A stretch of DNA of 64,000 nt from Verrucomicrobiota bacterium (GTDB taxonomy: Bacteria; Verrucomicrobiota; Verrucomicrobiia; Limisphaerales; UBA1096): the NCBI GenBank assembly GCA_030749225.1, contig JASMKO010000073.1:1-64000 (forward strand), given 5' to 3'. The translations under genes were made by a program, and so were the position numbers. The notes under the pieces are model-generated. The model did no database searches. It saw only the letters and a program-made list of their open reading frames with translations, and was not told the DNA's origin. Shown here in pieces: positions 27,785-36,036 of this stretch. The stretch's first letter is position 1; each line of letters starts with the position of its first letter.

Positions 27785-28051
27785 CTAGGCGACGTGACAC
27801 TCGCAAAGGGTGCGGATAGTGCCGCAGCCTGGACAAAGTGCGCACGGGCCGCACTCGGCCGGCAACCCGGCCAGCAAGCGCTGGATGCGGCATTGGCAAC
27901 TGCCACAACCGGAACCGGCGGCGGTCAACCGCGACACCTCTTCAACCCGTTCCGCACCGCCGTCGTCAATCGCCCCGCGAACAGCCGATGCTGTCACTTG
28001 AAAACAGTGACAAATCAGCGGGTCAGTCGAGCGCGCTTGGCCAAGCGCCAT
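27785..28051 (-). CDS. bfd: Bacterioferritin-associated ferredoxin-like [2Fe-2S] protein with Cys-rich tail
   Basis: The frame is open to 28144; the start at 28051 (MALGQARSTDPLICHCF) is preferred because Bfd proteins begin close to the first cysteine pair, with 28069 as an alternative. CHC at the start and CGSC later (LTAAGSGCGSCQCRIQRLL) are the four [2Fe-2S] ligands of the BFD fold; VTASAVRGAIDDGG lies between. The protein continues beyond the usual end into ECGPCALCPGCG, a CxxCxxCxxC run, and CEC before the stop. Bfd supplies electrons to release iron from bacterioferritin, and the bfr gene lies directly downstream. A perfect copy of the iterated palindrome overlaps the N-terminal codons. 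Confidence 0.82.
   Translation of the reverse strand: MALGQARSTDPLICHCFQVTASAVRGAIDDGGAERVEEVSRLTAAGSGCGSCQCRIQRLLAGLPAECGPCALCPGCGTIRTLCECHVA
28033..28048. repeat. Iterated palindrome GCGCTTGGCCAAGCGC
   Basis: The longest perfect copy seen (16 bp), at the start of bfd, encoding LGQA in MALGQARS. Confidence 0.9.
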
Positions 28052-28078
28052 TTCAAAAACCGTCGCCATTTCAAAAAC
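28046..28078. repeat. 15-bp direct repeat at the 5' end of bfd
   Basis: CGCCATTTCAAAAAC occurs at 28046-28060 and 28064-28078, offset 18 bp. It duplicates six codons (VFEMA in the minus-strand frame) and with them a candidate start codon, giving two nearly equivalent ATGs at 28069 and 28051. Confidence 0.8.
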
Positions 28079-28259
28079 GATGCAATTCATTGGCAAAAAA
28101 CAAGCGAAGCGCAAGCTATTTTTGAGACTGAGTCCAGATTGCAAGCCTTGTAAATGCTACTGGTTCGTTCGTTAATCCGGCCAATTACCTCATATTTCAC
28201 TGGATTAATCTCAATTCAAAGCTTTGGCGAGACACCCTGCCCGGCCCGGTTGCGCAGAA

Positions 28260-29321
28260 CTACCGAGGTTGGTCCGGTGCGTTGGGCATGTGGATGATCG
28301 CCTTGACAACCCCATCCGAATAGTCCGCCACAAGATCGAATGCGGCCTTTATTTCCTTCAATTCGAAGTGATGCGTCGCCAGCGGATTTACATCAACCGT
28401 ACCGCTGGCCACGAGATCAATGGCAGCCTTCGTGCAGTTATTTTGCCGGCGGACATTCTGCAGCCGAAGTTCCTTCCGACGCAACGAGTCGATCCTGAAA
28501 TCCACCCGTTCGCTCTCCGGAATGCCAACCAACACCAGCACCCCGCCCGGCTTTAACAACTCGACCGCCTGGTCAAGGGTCTCCTGTCGCCCAGCACATT
28601 CGAAAACACAATCAAGCCCGCCAGGTTCCTCCTTCAGAATCTCGGTAACGATATTATTGATCTTCGGCGAGCCGGTCCAGTCGGCACCGCACCGCGTGGC
28701 CAAAGAAAGACGGTTGTTAAACAAATCGGTGACGAATGTCCGGCCCGGACAAAGTGCGCGCACCGCGAGTAGAACAGACAAACCGATCGGTCCCGCTCCC
28801 AAAATACCCACGGCACCGCCGGCGCTTGTCTCCGCAAGGCGCACCGCATAGACAGCCACCGACAACGGTTCCACCAAGGCCGCCTGCACCATCGTCATTG
28901 AGTCGGGGATGGGATAACACGACTCAGCGGCGACAGTGATGAACTCCGCCGCCGCACCCGGAGCCTGACCGGGGCAACCGAGGAATGAAAGTTGGCGGCA
29001 GGTATGTGCACGGCCCGCCAGGCATTGGTCGCAATCGCCACACGAGATGGCGGGGTCAATCGCCACGCGCTGGCCGCTTTTCAACCCGTCCACGTCAGAG
29101 CCCACATCCAACACGGTGCCAGCACATTCGTGGCCCAACGTAGCCGGGTGCTCGATGAACTGATTCCCAATCCGTCCCTCCGCATAATAATGGATGTCTG
29201 ACCCGCACACACCCAAGGTATCGATGCGAAGCAGCACATCGCCCGGCCGCTCCAACGCCGGCTTCGGCATCTCAAGTACATCCAACGCACGCAGACCGGT
29301 AAAGAACGCCGCTTTCATCAT
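28260..29321 (-). CDS. Zinc-dependent medium-chain dehydrogenase (sorbitol/threonine dehydrogenase-like)
   Basis: The ATG at 29321 (or 29318) is preferred over 29432, since MKAAFFTGLRALDVLEMPKP is the normal N-terminus of this family. Catalytic zinc ligands are visible as GVCGSDIH (C38), GHECAG (H63, E64), and the structural zinc site as CGDCDQCLAGRAHTC (four cysteines). GILGAGPIGLSVLLA is the NAD(P)-binding glycine motif. Length of about 353 residues is normal. Polyol or sugar-alcohol oxidation is the most likely reaction; L-threonine 3-dehydrogenase is an alternative. It is cytoplasmic. It lies 115 bp downstream of a sulfatase on the same strand, so it may act on a sugar released by that operon. 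Confidence 0.9.
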   Translation of the reverse strand: MMKAAFFTGLRALDVLEMPKPALERPGDVLLRIDTLGVCGSDIHYYAEGRIGNQFIEHPATLGHECAGTVLDVGSDVDGLKSGQRVAIDPAISCGDCDQCLAGRAHTCRQLSFLGCPGQAPGAAAEFITVAAESCYPIPDSMTMVQAALVEPLSVAVYAVRLAETSAGGAVGILGAGPIGLSVLLAVRALCPGRTFVTDLFNNRLSLATRCGADWTGSPKINNIVTEILKEEPGGLDCVFECAGRQETLDQAVELLKPGGVLVLVGIPESERVDFRIDSLRRKELRLQNVRRQNNCTKAAIDLVASGTVDVNPLATHHFELKEIKAAFDLVADYSDGVVKAIIHMPNAPDQPR

Positions 29322-29419
29322 ATGCAAATCCGATCCCGCCGGACACACCCGGCTTGCTGAAGCGACCTGCTGTGGAACCGGATCTTCTGGATGATTGATC
29401 CAGGCGACAAGCAAAAGCT

Positions 29420-29429
29420 CTTGGCCAAG
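29420..29429. repeat. Iterated palindrome after sulfatase stop
   Basis: CTTGGCCAAG 7 bp downstream of the sulfatase stop, in the gap before the zinc dehydrogenase gene. Confidence 0.85.
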
Positions 29430-29436
29430 CAACTCA

Positions 29437-30882
29437 TCAAAGGCGCTTGGGATTGAATGGTGTGGTGGGGACCTTGCCGCTGGCTTTTTGCTCGAGGAGC
29501 TTGCGGAGGCGAAGCATCACGGACTTGGACTCCGCGTCAGGTTTGAGAGCAAGGTTGTTGAATTCCAACGGATCCGAAGCGTGGTCGTACAGTTCCACGC
29601 CGGCTAGGCCCTCAGCCCAGTCACTGTAGCGCCAGCGGTCGGTGCGGATGCTGCGACCCATCACCGGCTTGGCCAGGCGCTTGTCGGCGGGACGCAGCAC
29701 CTGCGTGATGGCGGTGCCGTTCCATTCGGCAAGGGGATTTTGCAAAAGCGGTTTGAGGCTGCGGCCCTCGAGACCGCTTGGGTTTTTCAAGCCAGCGAGA
29801 TCGGTGAGTGTGGGATAAATGTCCACAAACTCCACGATGCGCCTACAGGCAGTGCCATTGCCCTTAGCTCCTGCCGCACGGATGATGAGCGGTGATCGCG
29901 CAGACTGCTCAAAGAGGGTGCGCTTTTGCCAGATGCCGTTGTGCTCGCCGAGGTGATAGCCGTGGTCGCTCCAAAGAACGACAATGGTGTTGTCGACCAG
30001 TTTCAGTTCATCGAGAGCGGTCATCAACCTGCCGACCTGAGCATCGACAAATGAGATGGTCGCGTAGTACGCCTGCAACGCCTTGCGCAAGGTCAGTTCG
30101 CCCAAGCCATAATGTGGCACAGGGCAGTTGTGGGCGAACGCGGCGGTGGGAATATCGTCGCGATCTCCTTTTGGAGTGTATGGCAGACGCATCTCATTGA
30201 GCGGATACATAGCAAAATATTTTTTCGGCGCCACAAACGGCGTGTGCGGCCGAAAGAAACCAACACCAAGGAAGAACGGATGATTGCGCTTGGCCTCCAT
30301 CAGCTTGATGGCCTCTGTTGTGATCATGCCGTCGGTCTGCTCCTCATCCTCTCCATCGGCCGCCAGCCAGCTTAAGGCCGCACTGATCTTGCGGTGTGGC
30401 TCGGCATTGAAAACAAGCGCCTCCTCGGCCTTGTCGCGCCCCTTCGGGTTCACCGTTTTCCGCCAAGAAGGAGGATCGTCAAAGCCGTTTGTTCCAATCG
30501 ATGCGGGCACATTGTAATGATAAATCTTGCCCACACGCCCGGCCCACCAGCCATTTCTCATGAAGGTTTGAGAAAGTGTCACGGCTTTGGGCACCTCATC
30601 GCGGAAATAGCGGTCGAGGTCGTACACCTTTATGGTGTCCGGCCGAAGCCCAGTCATCACGCTGGCGCGCGTCGGGTTGCAAAGCGGCAATTGGTTGTAG
30701 GCCCGGTCAAACCGCACGCCACTTGAAGCAAGTCGATCAATGTGTGGCGTCTTGGCGATCAGGTTACCGTAGCACTTTAACGCAGGAGCCAGATCGTCGA
30801 TAGCAATGAACAAGACATTGGGCTTGGCAGCATGACTCGTGGAACATATGAAACCAATCAACAGGTAGCAGATAATTCGCAT
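29437..30882 (-). CDS. Sulfatase (CxPTR type, iduronate-2-sulfatase-like)
   Basis: The 481-residue protein begins with a short Sec signal ([17 protein letters not shown]). [20 protein letters not shown] carries the metal aspartates. The catalytic motif is [16 protein letters not shown] with C68; threonine replaces the usual serine, an accepted CxPxR variant. [21 protein letters not shown] and [18 protein letters not shown] place it with iduronate-2-sulfatase-like enzymes. The C-terminus has [16 protein letters not shown]. It is divergent from the PQQ-like propeller gene starting at 31012, so both may share the 129-bp region between them. A copy of the iterated palindrome lies 7 bp after its stop (29420-29429). 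Confidence 0.93.
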   Translation of the reverse strand: MRIICYLLIGFICSTSHAAKPNVLFIAIDDLAPALKCYGNLIAKTPHIDRLASSGVRFDRAYNQLPLCNPTRASVMTGLRPDTIKVYDLDRYFRDEVPKAVTLSQTFMRNGWWAGRVGKIYHYNVPASIGTNGFDDPPSWRKTVNPKGRDKAEEALVFNAEPHRKISAALSWLAADGEDEEQTDGMITTEAIKLMEAKRNHPFFLGVGFFRPHTPFVAPKKYFAMYPLNEMRLPYTPKGDRDDIPTAAFAHNCPVPHYGLGELTLRKALQAYYATISFVDAQVGRLMTALDELKLVDNTIVVLWSDHGYHLGEHNGIWQKRTLFEQSARSPLIIRAAGAKGNGTACRRIVEFVDIYPTLTDLAGLKNPSGLEGRSLKPLLQNPLAEWNGTAITQVLRPADKRLAKPVMGRSIRTDRWRYSDWAEGLAGVELYDHASDPLEFNNLALKPDAESKSVMLRLRKLLEQKASGKVPTTPFNPKRL

Positions 30883-30982
30883 GGCGAGACTCTAGCCACG
30901 GAGACACAAAGAGCACAGCGGATTGATTAATGCGCGCAAGGTTTGTTGACAGCAACGGCTGCTGCCTGAAGTTGGCCTTGTG

Positions 30983-30996
30983 CGCTTGGCCAAGCG
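30983..30996. repeat. Iterated palindrome CGCTTGGCCAAGCG in a divergent promoter region
   Basis: A perfect 14-bp copy ends 15 bp before the GTG start of the propeller gene at 31012, where a ribosome-binding site would be expected. Confidence 0.9.
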
Positions 30997-31011
30997 GACT
31001 ACACTTCCCGC

Positions 31012-32274
31012 GTGCGAACCCTCATCTCAATACTCTTTTTCACTGCGACTTTATCGGCAGGGAATTGGCCGGGCTGGCGTGGGCCAAGCGGGGACGGCAT
31101 CAGTCCCGAAAAAAACATACCCACGAAATGGAGTGCGACGGCAAATGTCGCATGGAGAAAAGTCATTCCTGGTGAAGGCCACTCATCGCCCGTCATTTGG
31201 GACAACCAAGTTTTCTTGACCACCAGCCTGACCGACCAGAATAAACGTCATCTTTTGTGTCTCGACCGGCACACCGGCAAAACTGTCTGGGACAAGGTTG
31301 TGGTACAGTCTCCTCCTGAGACGATTCATCGCCTGAACAGCCGCGCCTCAGGAACCCCGGCCACGGATGGCAAACAGGTTTATGCCACCTTCATGCGGGC
31401 CGAGGGCGACAAGGTTATCGCTCCCAACGTCAGCTCTGAACGCTTGATTACGCCGGGCAAGATCATTGTCGCAGCCTACGATCTTGACGGGAATAAAAAG
31501 TGGAAAACCAACGTCGGTGACTTTGTAAGCGCGCATGGGTTCAACATCTGCCCGGTTTTGTTTGAGGATCTCGTGATTATCAACGGCGACCATGATGGGG
31601 ATGCCTACATCGTGGCGCTCGACCGTGATTCCGGCAAGGAGCGTTGGCGGACCATGCGAGAGAACAGGACACGCAGCTACGTCACGCCCATTATCCGCGA
31701 GATCGGCGGTCGCACGCAGATGATCCTCTCAGGAAGCCTATCGGTGGCAAGCTACGACCCACGCAACGGCAAACGTCACTGGAGCATGGACGGACCAACG
31801 GAGCAGTTCGTCGCATCAATGGTGTATAACGGTGAATATGTATTCGTGACCGGCGGTTATCCCGAGCGACACATACTGGCGATCAAGCCGAACGGCACCG
31901 GTAACGTCACCGAAACGCACATAGCGTGGCGTACTACGCGTGGAGCGGCATACGTACCTTCACCGATCATCGCAGGCCCCTATTTGTTGGTTGTTGCGGA
32001 CAGTGGAATCGCGAGTTGTTTCGATGCTAAAAGCGGCGAGCGACACTGGCAGGAGCGGTTGCCGAGCGGGCACAGTCCTTCACCCGTTTCTGCAAACGGA
32101 CTGGTTTACTTCACTTCAGACCGTGGCGTGACCTCGATTGTGCGTCCCGGGAAAACCTTTGTAGTGATCGCCCGGAACGAACTTGGCGAACCGGTATCTG
32201 CCAGCCCCGCCATCAGTCGAGGGCAACTCTTCATCCGCACCCACAATCACCTTTATTGCATCGGTAAGAGTTAG
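31012..32274 (+). CDS. PQQ-like beta-propeller (BamB-like) exported protein
   Basis: The frame starts with GTG and gives 420 residues with a short Sec signal (ISILFFTATLSAGN). The mature protein opens with WPGWRGPSGDGISPE, a signature of planctomycete PQQ-like repeat proteins. Blades follow with the LDRHTGKTVWDK, YDLDGNKKWKT, LDRDSGKERWRT and FDAKSGERHWQE pattern of the quinoprotein propeller. There are no residues that would mark it as a true PQQ-dependent dehydrogenase, so a ligand- or protein-binding scaffold is more likely. Its stop overlaps the stop region of the convergent hydrolase by 4 bp. Two paralogues are at 51234 and 59959. Confidence 0.88.
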   Translation: MRTLISILFFTATLSAGNWPGWRGPSGDGISPEKNIPTKWSATANVAWRKVIPGEGHSSPVIWDNQVFLTTSLTDQNKRHLLCLDRHTGKTVWDKVVVQSPPETIHRLNSRASGTPATDGKQVYATFMRAEGDKVIAPNVSSERLITPGKIIVAAYDLDGNKKWKTNVGDFVSAHGFNICPVLFEDLVIINGDHDGDAYIVALDRDSGKERWRTMRENRTRSYVTPIIREIGGRTQMILSGSLSVASYDPRNGKRHWSMDGPTEQFVASMVYNGEYVFVTGGYPERHILAIKPNGTGNVTETHIAWRTTRGAAYVPSPIIAGPYLLVVADSGIASCFDAKSGERHWQERLPSGHSPSPVSANGLVYFTSDRGVTSIVRPGKTFVVIARNELGEPVSASPAISRGQLFIRTHNHLYCIGKS

Positions 32275-33119
32275 CGGGATGACTCCGCGTTGAGAATCCG
32301 CCGGATGAAACGTAGCAAAAGGGGATGGGCGGGATCGGCCATTTGGCCGTGATTGTAGCCGTCGAGTTCCATGAGAGTCGTGTCAGTGTGACCTACAACC
32401 TGCATCATGCGCCAGAGGTAGGCGTTTTCCTCGTAACGGCCGAGCAACTCCAACTTGCGATCGCCGGTGATCAGTAGCAGCGGAGGGCAATCCTTGCGGA
32501 CGTGAAACAGCGGCGCCATGTCGTCGATAACAGGTTGTTTCCCGTCGATGCCGCGCTCAGCGCGAACGGTGAAATGTGTGATCGTGTGACCGCTGAATGG
32601 AATGAGCCCGGCGAGTTGATCGGGGTCGGCTCCGTGCTTTTTCAGCCAGCGTTTGTCCAGCCCGATCATGCTCGTGAGATACCCCCCGGCAGAGTGGCCG
32701 CTGACGAAAACCCGCTTGGGCGAACCGCCGTAGCTCGAAATGTTCTTGAGAGTCCACGCAACGGCTGCAGCGGCGTCCTCAACGTAGGCGGGCGACTTGA
32801 CCTTCGGGTGCAGCCGGTAGTTAACCGGCACAATGGCGATACCTTTTCCCTTCAACGCAGCTGGCGCAAAACGGTTCCCGTTCTTCAGTCCACCGCCATG
32901 AAACCAAACGACGGTTGCAAAATCCTTTTTGCCAACGGGATGGTAAACGTCAAGCCGGCAGCGCAATTTCATGTAGTCGGTGAGAGTGGATCCGGTGCGG
33001 TAGGCAACATCGACATCGGTCTTGTACTTGACGACTTCATCCGCACCCTTGGCCAAGCCGCTGCCAAAGGTGAATACCATCGCCGACAGCGTCGCTGCCA
33101 TTTTTTGAAACGTCTTCAC
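32271..33119 (-). CDS. Exported alpha/beta hydrolase, esterase-like
   Basis: The frame starts with GTG and gives 282 residues with a Sec signal (AATLSAMVFTFGSGLAKG). VVWFHGGGLKNGNRF is the HGGG oxyanion motif of hormone-sensitive-lipase-like esterases, FVSGHSAGGYLTSM the nucleophile elbow (GHSAG), and DGYNHGQMADPAHPLL the histidine region. It resembles exported carbohydrate or feruloyl esterases of the BD-FAE type. Removal of acyl groups from polysaccharide is inferred. The start lies 39 bp downstream of the frameshifted sulfatase, so it is probably the last gene of the unit DUF1501, sulfatase, hydrolase. It converges on the propeller gene with a 4-bp overlap. Confidence 0.85.
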   Translation of the reverse strand: MKTFQKMAATLSAMVFTFGSGLAKGADEVVKYKTDVDVAYRTGSTLTDYMKLRCRLDVYHPVGKKDFATVVWFHGGGLKNGNRFAPAALKGKGIAIVPVNYRLHPKVKSPAYVEDAAAAVAWTLKNISSYGGSPKRVFVSGHSAGGYLTSMIGLDKRWLKKHGADPDQLAGLIPFSGHTITHFTVRAERGIDGKQPVIDDMAPLFHVRKDCPPLLLITGDRKLELLGRYEENAYLWRMMQVVGHTDTTLMELDGYNHGQMADPAHPLLLRFIRRILNAESSR

Positions 33120-33137
33120 GCGGCAATACTTCCCGAG

Positions 33138-33151
33138 CGCTTGTCCAAGCG
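33138..33151. repeat. One-mismatch copy of the iterated palindrome
   Basis: CGCTTGTCCAAGCG lies 7 bp after the sulfatase stop at 33159, in a 39-bp gap. Confidence 0.7.
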
Positions 33152-33158
33152 CAATTGA

Positions 33159-34612
33159 TTAACGTTTGGGCGGATCATTCGTGGCACCGATCGTTTTTCG
33201 CCATGCGATGAGTTGGCTCAGCATCGCCTTGCCCTTGGCCAGTCGCTGCCCGGCGAGGTTCACTTTTTCGCTTGGGTCGTTGGCAAGGTTGTACAACTCG
33301 ATGGAATTGTCAGTGAAGTTTTCGATCAATTTCCAGTCGCCGTCACGAATCGCGCCACTTGAACGACCGCCTAGAAAGTGCGGTTTTTTGAGCGGGTAGT
33401 GCCAGTATAGTGGTCTGCGTTGAAGCCGGGTATCGGGCACTTTCCAGACGCTGAAGAGAGATGTTCCGTCTAATACCTGACGCTTGTCAGGCAGGGTGTC
33501 AGTCGCCGTGAGCAGGGTTGGATAATGGTCAATGTTTGCGGTGGGTTGGTGTGACACCTTGCCAACCGGGATTTCCTCTGGCCAACTGACGATGAGCGGG
33601 ATGCGGATGCCGCCCTCATAAAGCTGGCTCTTGCCTCCGCGCAACGGCGCGTTGGATGTCACGTTGGTTTCACCGCCGTTGTCCGAAGTGAAAATGACGA
33701 CCGTATTTTGGTCAAGGCCAAGCGCCTTCAGCTTGGCTGTGATTCGGCCAACGCCGTCGTCGATACTCTCGAGCATGCAGCCAGATGTGGGTTGTGGTCG
33801 CCGGCCCAGTGGTTTTGCGGATCGCCTGCGAGTGCGGCGTCCTGGCAGAGATAGCAGCGTTCGCGCGTATTTTTGCCGGGGCGATGCTTGGCGCGGTACT
33901 TGGCGACAAGCGCTGGCTTACCGTTGAGGATGGTATGCGGCGCGTAATGACTGAGGAACAGGAAGAACGGCTTGTCCCTGTTGCGCTCGATAAACTGCAC
34001 CGCCTCATGATTGAGGCGGTCGGTGAGGTACTCCCTGCGGCCCAGTTTTTGTTCCGGCAAATCCAGCCATCGAATCGGCTGCGAACGGAAGATATAAGGC
34101 CAAAAGTTTGCGCCGTTGCCCACTCCCTTGACCTCGCTACCGGTATTCCATTCGAATCCGTGATCAGTGGGGCGCACGACTTTTGTTGCACCATGGTAGC
34201 GGTAACCGGAGAGGTGCCACTTGCCGATCATGCCGGTGACGTAGCCGACTTCACGCAGTCGCTCGGGCAGGGTGACGTGGTCGGTCGATAGGCCGTTTTC
34301 CGAGTTGGGCCGAAGGTAGTCTAGAATACCGACCCTCACCGGGTATTGCCCGGTGAGCAACGCCGCGCGGTACGGTGAACAAACCGGGGCTGAAGCGTAG
34401 GCGTTGGTGAAACGGACGCCGCGTTTGGCCAAGCGATCGAGATGCGGCGTTTCGTTGAAGCGATTGCCGTAGCAACCCAGTTCTGCCCAGCCAAGGTCAT
34501 CAGCAAGGATGAAAATGATGTTGGGGCGCTTGGCCTGAAGGGCATTGAGAAAAGCCAAGGCGAACAGGGCACAAAGCCATCGCCATCGAACTGGGGTCAA
34601 GCGAAAACACAC
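33159..34612 (-). pseudogene. Sulfatase interrupted by a -1 frameshift
   Basis: Two overlapping frames make one sulfatase. The first (34612-33728, GTG start) has a Sec signal, RPNIIFILADDLGWAELGCY, catalytic CSPYRAALLTG (C78) and FLFLSHYAPHTILNGKP. The second (33776-33159) continues with MLESIDDGVGRITAKLKALG, VIFTSDNGGETNV and the tail YNLANDPSEKVNLAG. In intact relatives HNPHLAA is followed directly by MLESID, so one base is missing near 33775. There is no slippery heptamer at the site, so programmed frameshifting is unlikely; a recent mutation or a sequencing error are the choices. All active-site residues would be intact if the frame were restored. The GTG overlaps the upstream DUF1501 stop by one base (TAGTG). 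Confidence 0.85.
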
Positions 34613-35970
34613 TAGACGATCGGCAGTGGTTGGCCATCGCAGATGACATACGGCCGGTTGAGTTGATCGTGCAACTCGGCGTTGTGGTCAATGCCCATCG
34701 CCTTGTAGACCGTGGCATGGATGTCCGCCGGGCTGCAGGCGCCCGAGGCAGGCTCAATCCCCTTCGTATCGCTCGCTCCGTATACCTGGCCACCTTGGAT
34801 GCCGCCGCCGGCAAACGCCATCGAGTACACGCCGGGATGATGGTCCCGACCCCCGTTGCCGTTGACTTTCGGCGTGCGACCGAAATCGGTGAGGAACACC
34901 ACCAGCGTCTCGTCAAGCATGCCACGCATCTTGAGATCCGTAAGCAGTGCGGAAACGGCGCGGTCGAATACCGGCAGCAGCCGGTTTTTCATTTTGAAAA
35001 AATGATTGCGGTGCGTGTCCCAGTTGTCGCCACCGCCGCCCGCGAGATCGCCCGCGGAACAGACAGCCTGCACCACCGGCACACCGGCCTCAACCAGACG
35101 CCGTGCCAGCAGCAACGACTGGCCACCGATGTGGTCACCGTACATGTCGCGGATACGCTGATCCTCTGTCTCGAGGTCGTATGCCTCTCGAACCGGCGAG
35201 CCGAGCAGCATGTCGGCTGCCATCTGGCGATAGTAGTCGAGCTTCTCGTACGCGGTGGAGTCACCCAAACGCTGGCCAAGCGACTGGTCGAGTTGCTCAA
35301 GCAGGGTCAGGCGGTCGGAGATGCGCTCCTTCTCGAGGTTCAACTTGAGGTTGAGCGCGGGGTCATCGAAACGGCTCACGCCGCCATACGGTTCGCCGGC
35401 GGGTGTCCGCATAAGAATGGGATCGTACTTTCCGCCGAGCCAGCCGGCTCCTTCGCCGGCCATTTGGCGACCGTTGTCATACATCGAGTACGGCATCCGA
35501 ACAGCTCCAGGCACACCAGCAATCGGACGATGAAAATGGGAGATCACCGAGGTGATCGAAGGCCAGTTTTTTCGGCCCTTGGCATTGATCTGCCCCTCCG
35601 GTCGATGTCCGGTGAGGTTAAGGTAGACGGCACCTGAGTGGGCTCCGTCGTTGTGATGCACCGAGCGCACGATGGCGAGCTTGTTTGAGTGCTTGGCGAT
35701 CAAGGGAATGTGCTCACAAAATTGAACGCCCGGCGTCGCGGTCTTAATCGGCTTGAACTCGCCGCGGATATCGACTGGAGCCTCCGGCTTGGGGTCGAAC
35801 GACTCGTAGTGACTCATGCCACCCCAAGTATAGATGACGATGCAGGCCTTGGCTTTGCGCCGCCTAGGTATCGAAGCAGCCTGTGCCTTGAGAAATGTCG
35901 GTAGGGTCAACCCGGCCAACCCCACGCTGGAGCGGAGAAAATCTCTCCGTGTATGTCGCAGACACAGCAT
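34612..35970 (-). CDS. DUF1501 domain protein, Tat-exported (no cytochrome partner)
   Basis: The protein is 452 residues long. HTRRDFLRSSVGLAGLTLP is a Tat signal. DUF1501 motifs are ACIVIYTWGGMSHYESFDPK, GVQFCEHIPLIAKHSNKLA, IVRSVHHNDGAHSGAVYL and VVFLTDFGRTPKVN with GGRDHHPGVYSMAFAGGG. Unlike the DUF1501 genes at 1-1400 and 55911-57356, it has no PSD1 cytochrome next to it; instead it is coupled to a sulfatase. Function is unknown. Upstream, 66 bp separate it from the LRR-VHL gene on the same strand, so co-transcription is possible. Confidence 0.92.
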   Translation of the reverse strand: MLCLRHTRRDFLRSSVGLAGLTLPTFLKAQAASIPRRRKAKACIVIYTWGGMSHYESFDPKPEAPVDIRGEFKPIKTATPGVQFCEHIPLIAKHSNKLAIVRSVHHNDGAHSGAVYLNLTGHRPEGQINAKGRKNWPSITSVISHFHRPIAGVPGAVRMPYSMYDNGRQMAGEGAGWLGGKYDPILMRTPAGEPYGGVSRFDDPALNLKLNLEKERISDRLTLLEQLDQSLGQRLGDSTAYEKLDYYRQMAADMLLGSPVREAYDLETEDQRIRDMYGDHIGGQSLLLARRLVEAGVPVVQAVCSAGDLAGGGGDNWDTHRNHFFKMKNRLLPVFDRAVSALLTDLKMRGMLDETLVVFLTDFGRTPKVNGNGGRDHHPGVYSMAFAGGGIQGGQVYGASDTKGIEPASGACSPADIHATVYKAMGIDHNAELHDQLNRPYVICDGQPLPIV

Positions 35971-36036
35971 CGCAAAAGCTCTAAACCCGGCAAAAAACTA
36001 CCGTTTTTTTGTCAAAACGACAAGTTCAGCCAAACG

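Noticed and set aside
33770-33780. Programmed -1 frameshift in the sulfatase
   Set aside because: No X-XXY-YYZ slippery heptamer and no reason for frameshifting in this family; mutation or error is simpler.
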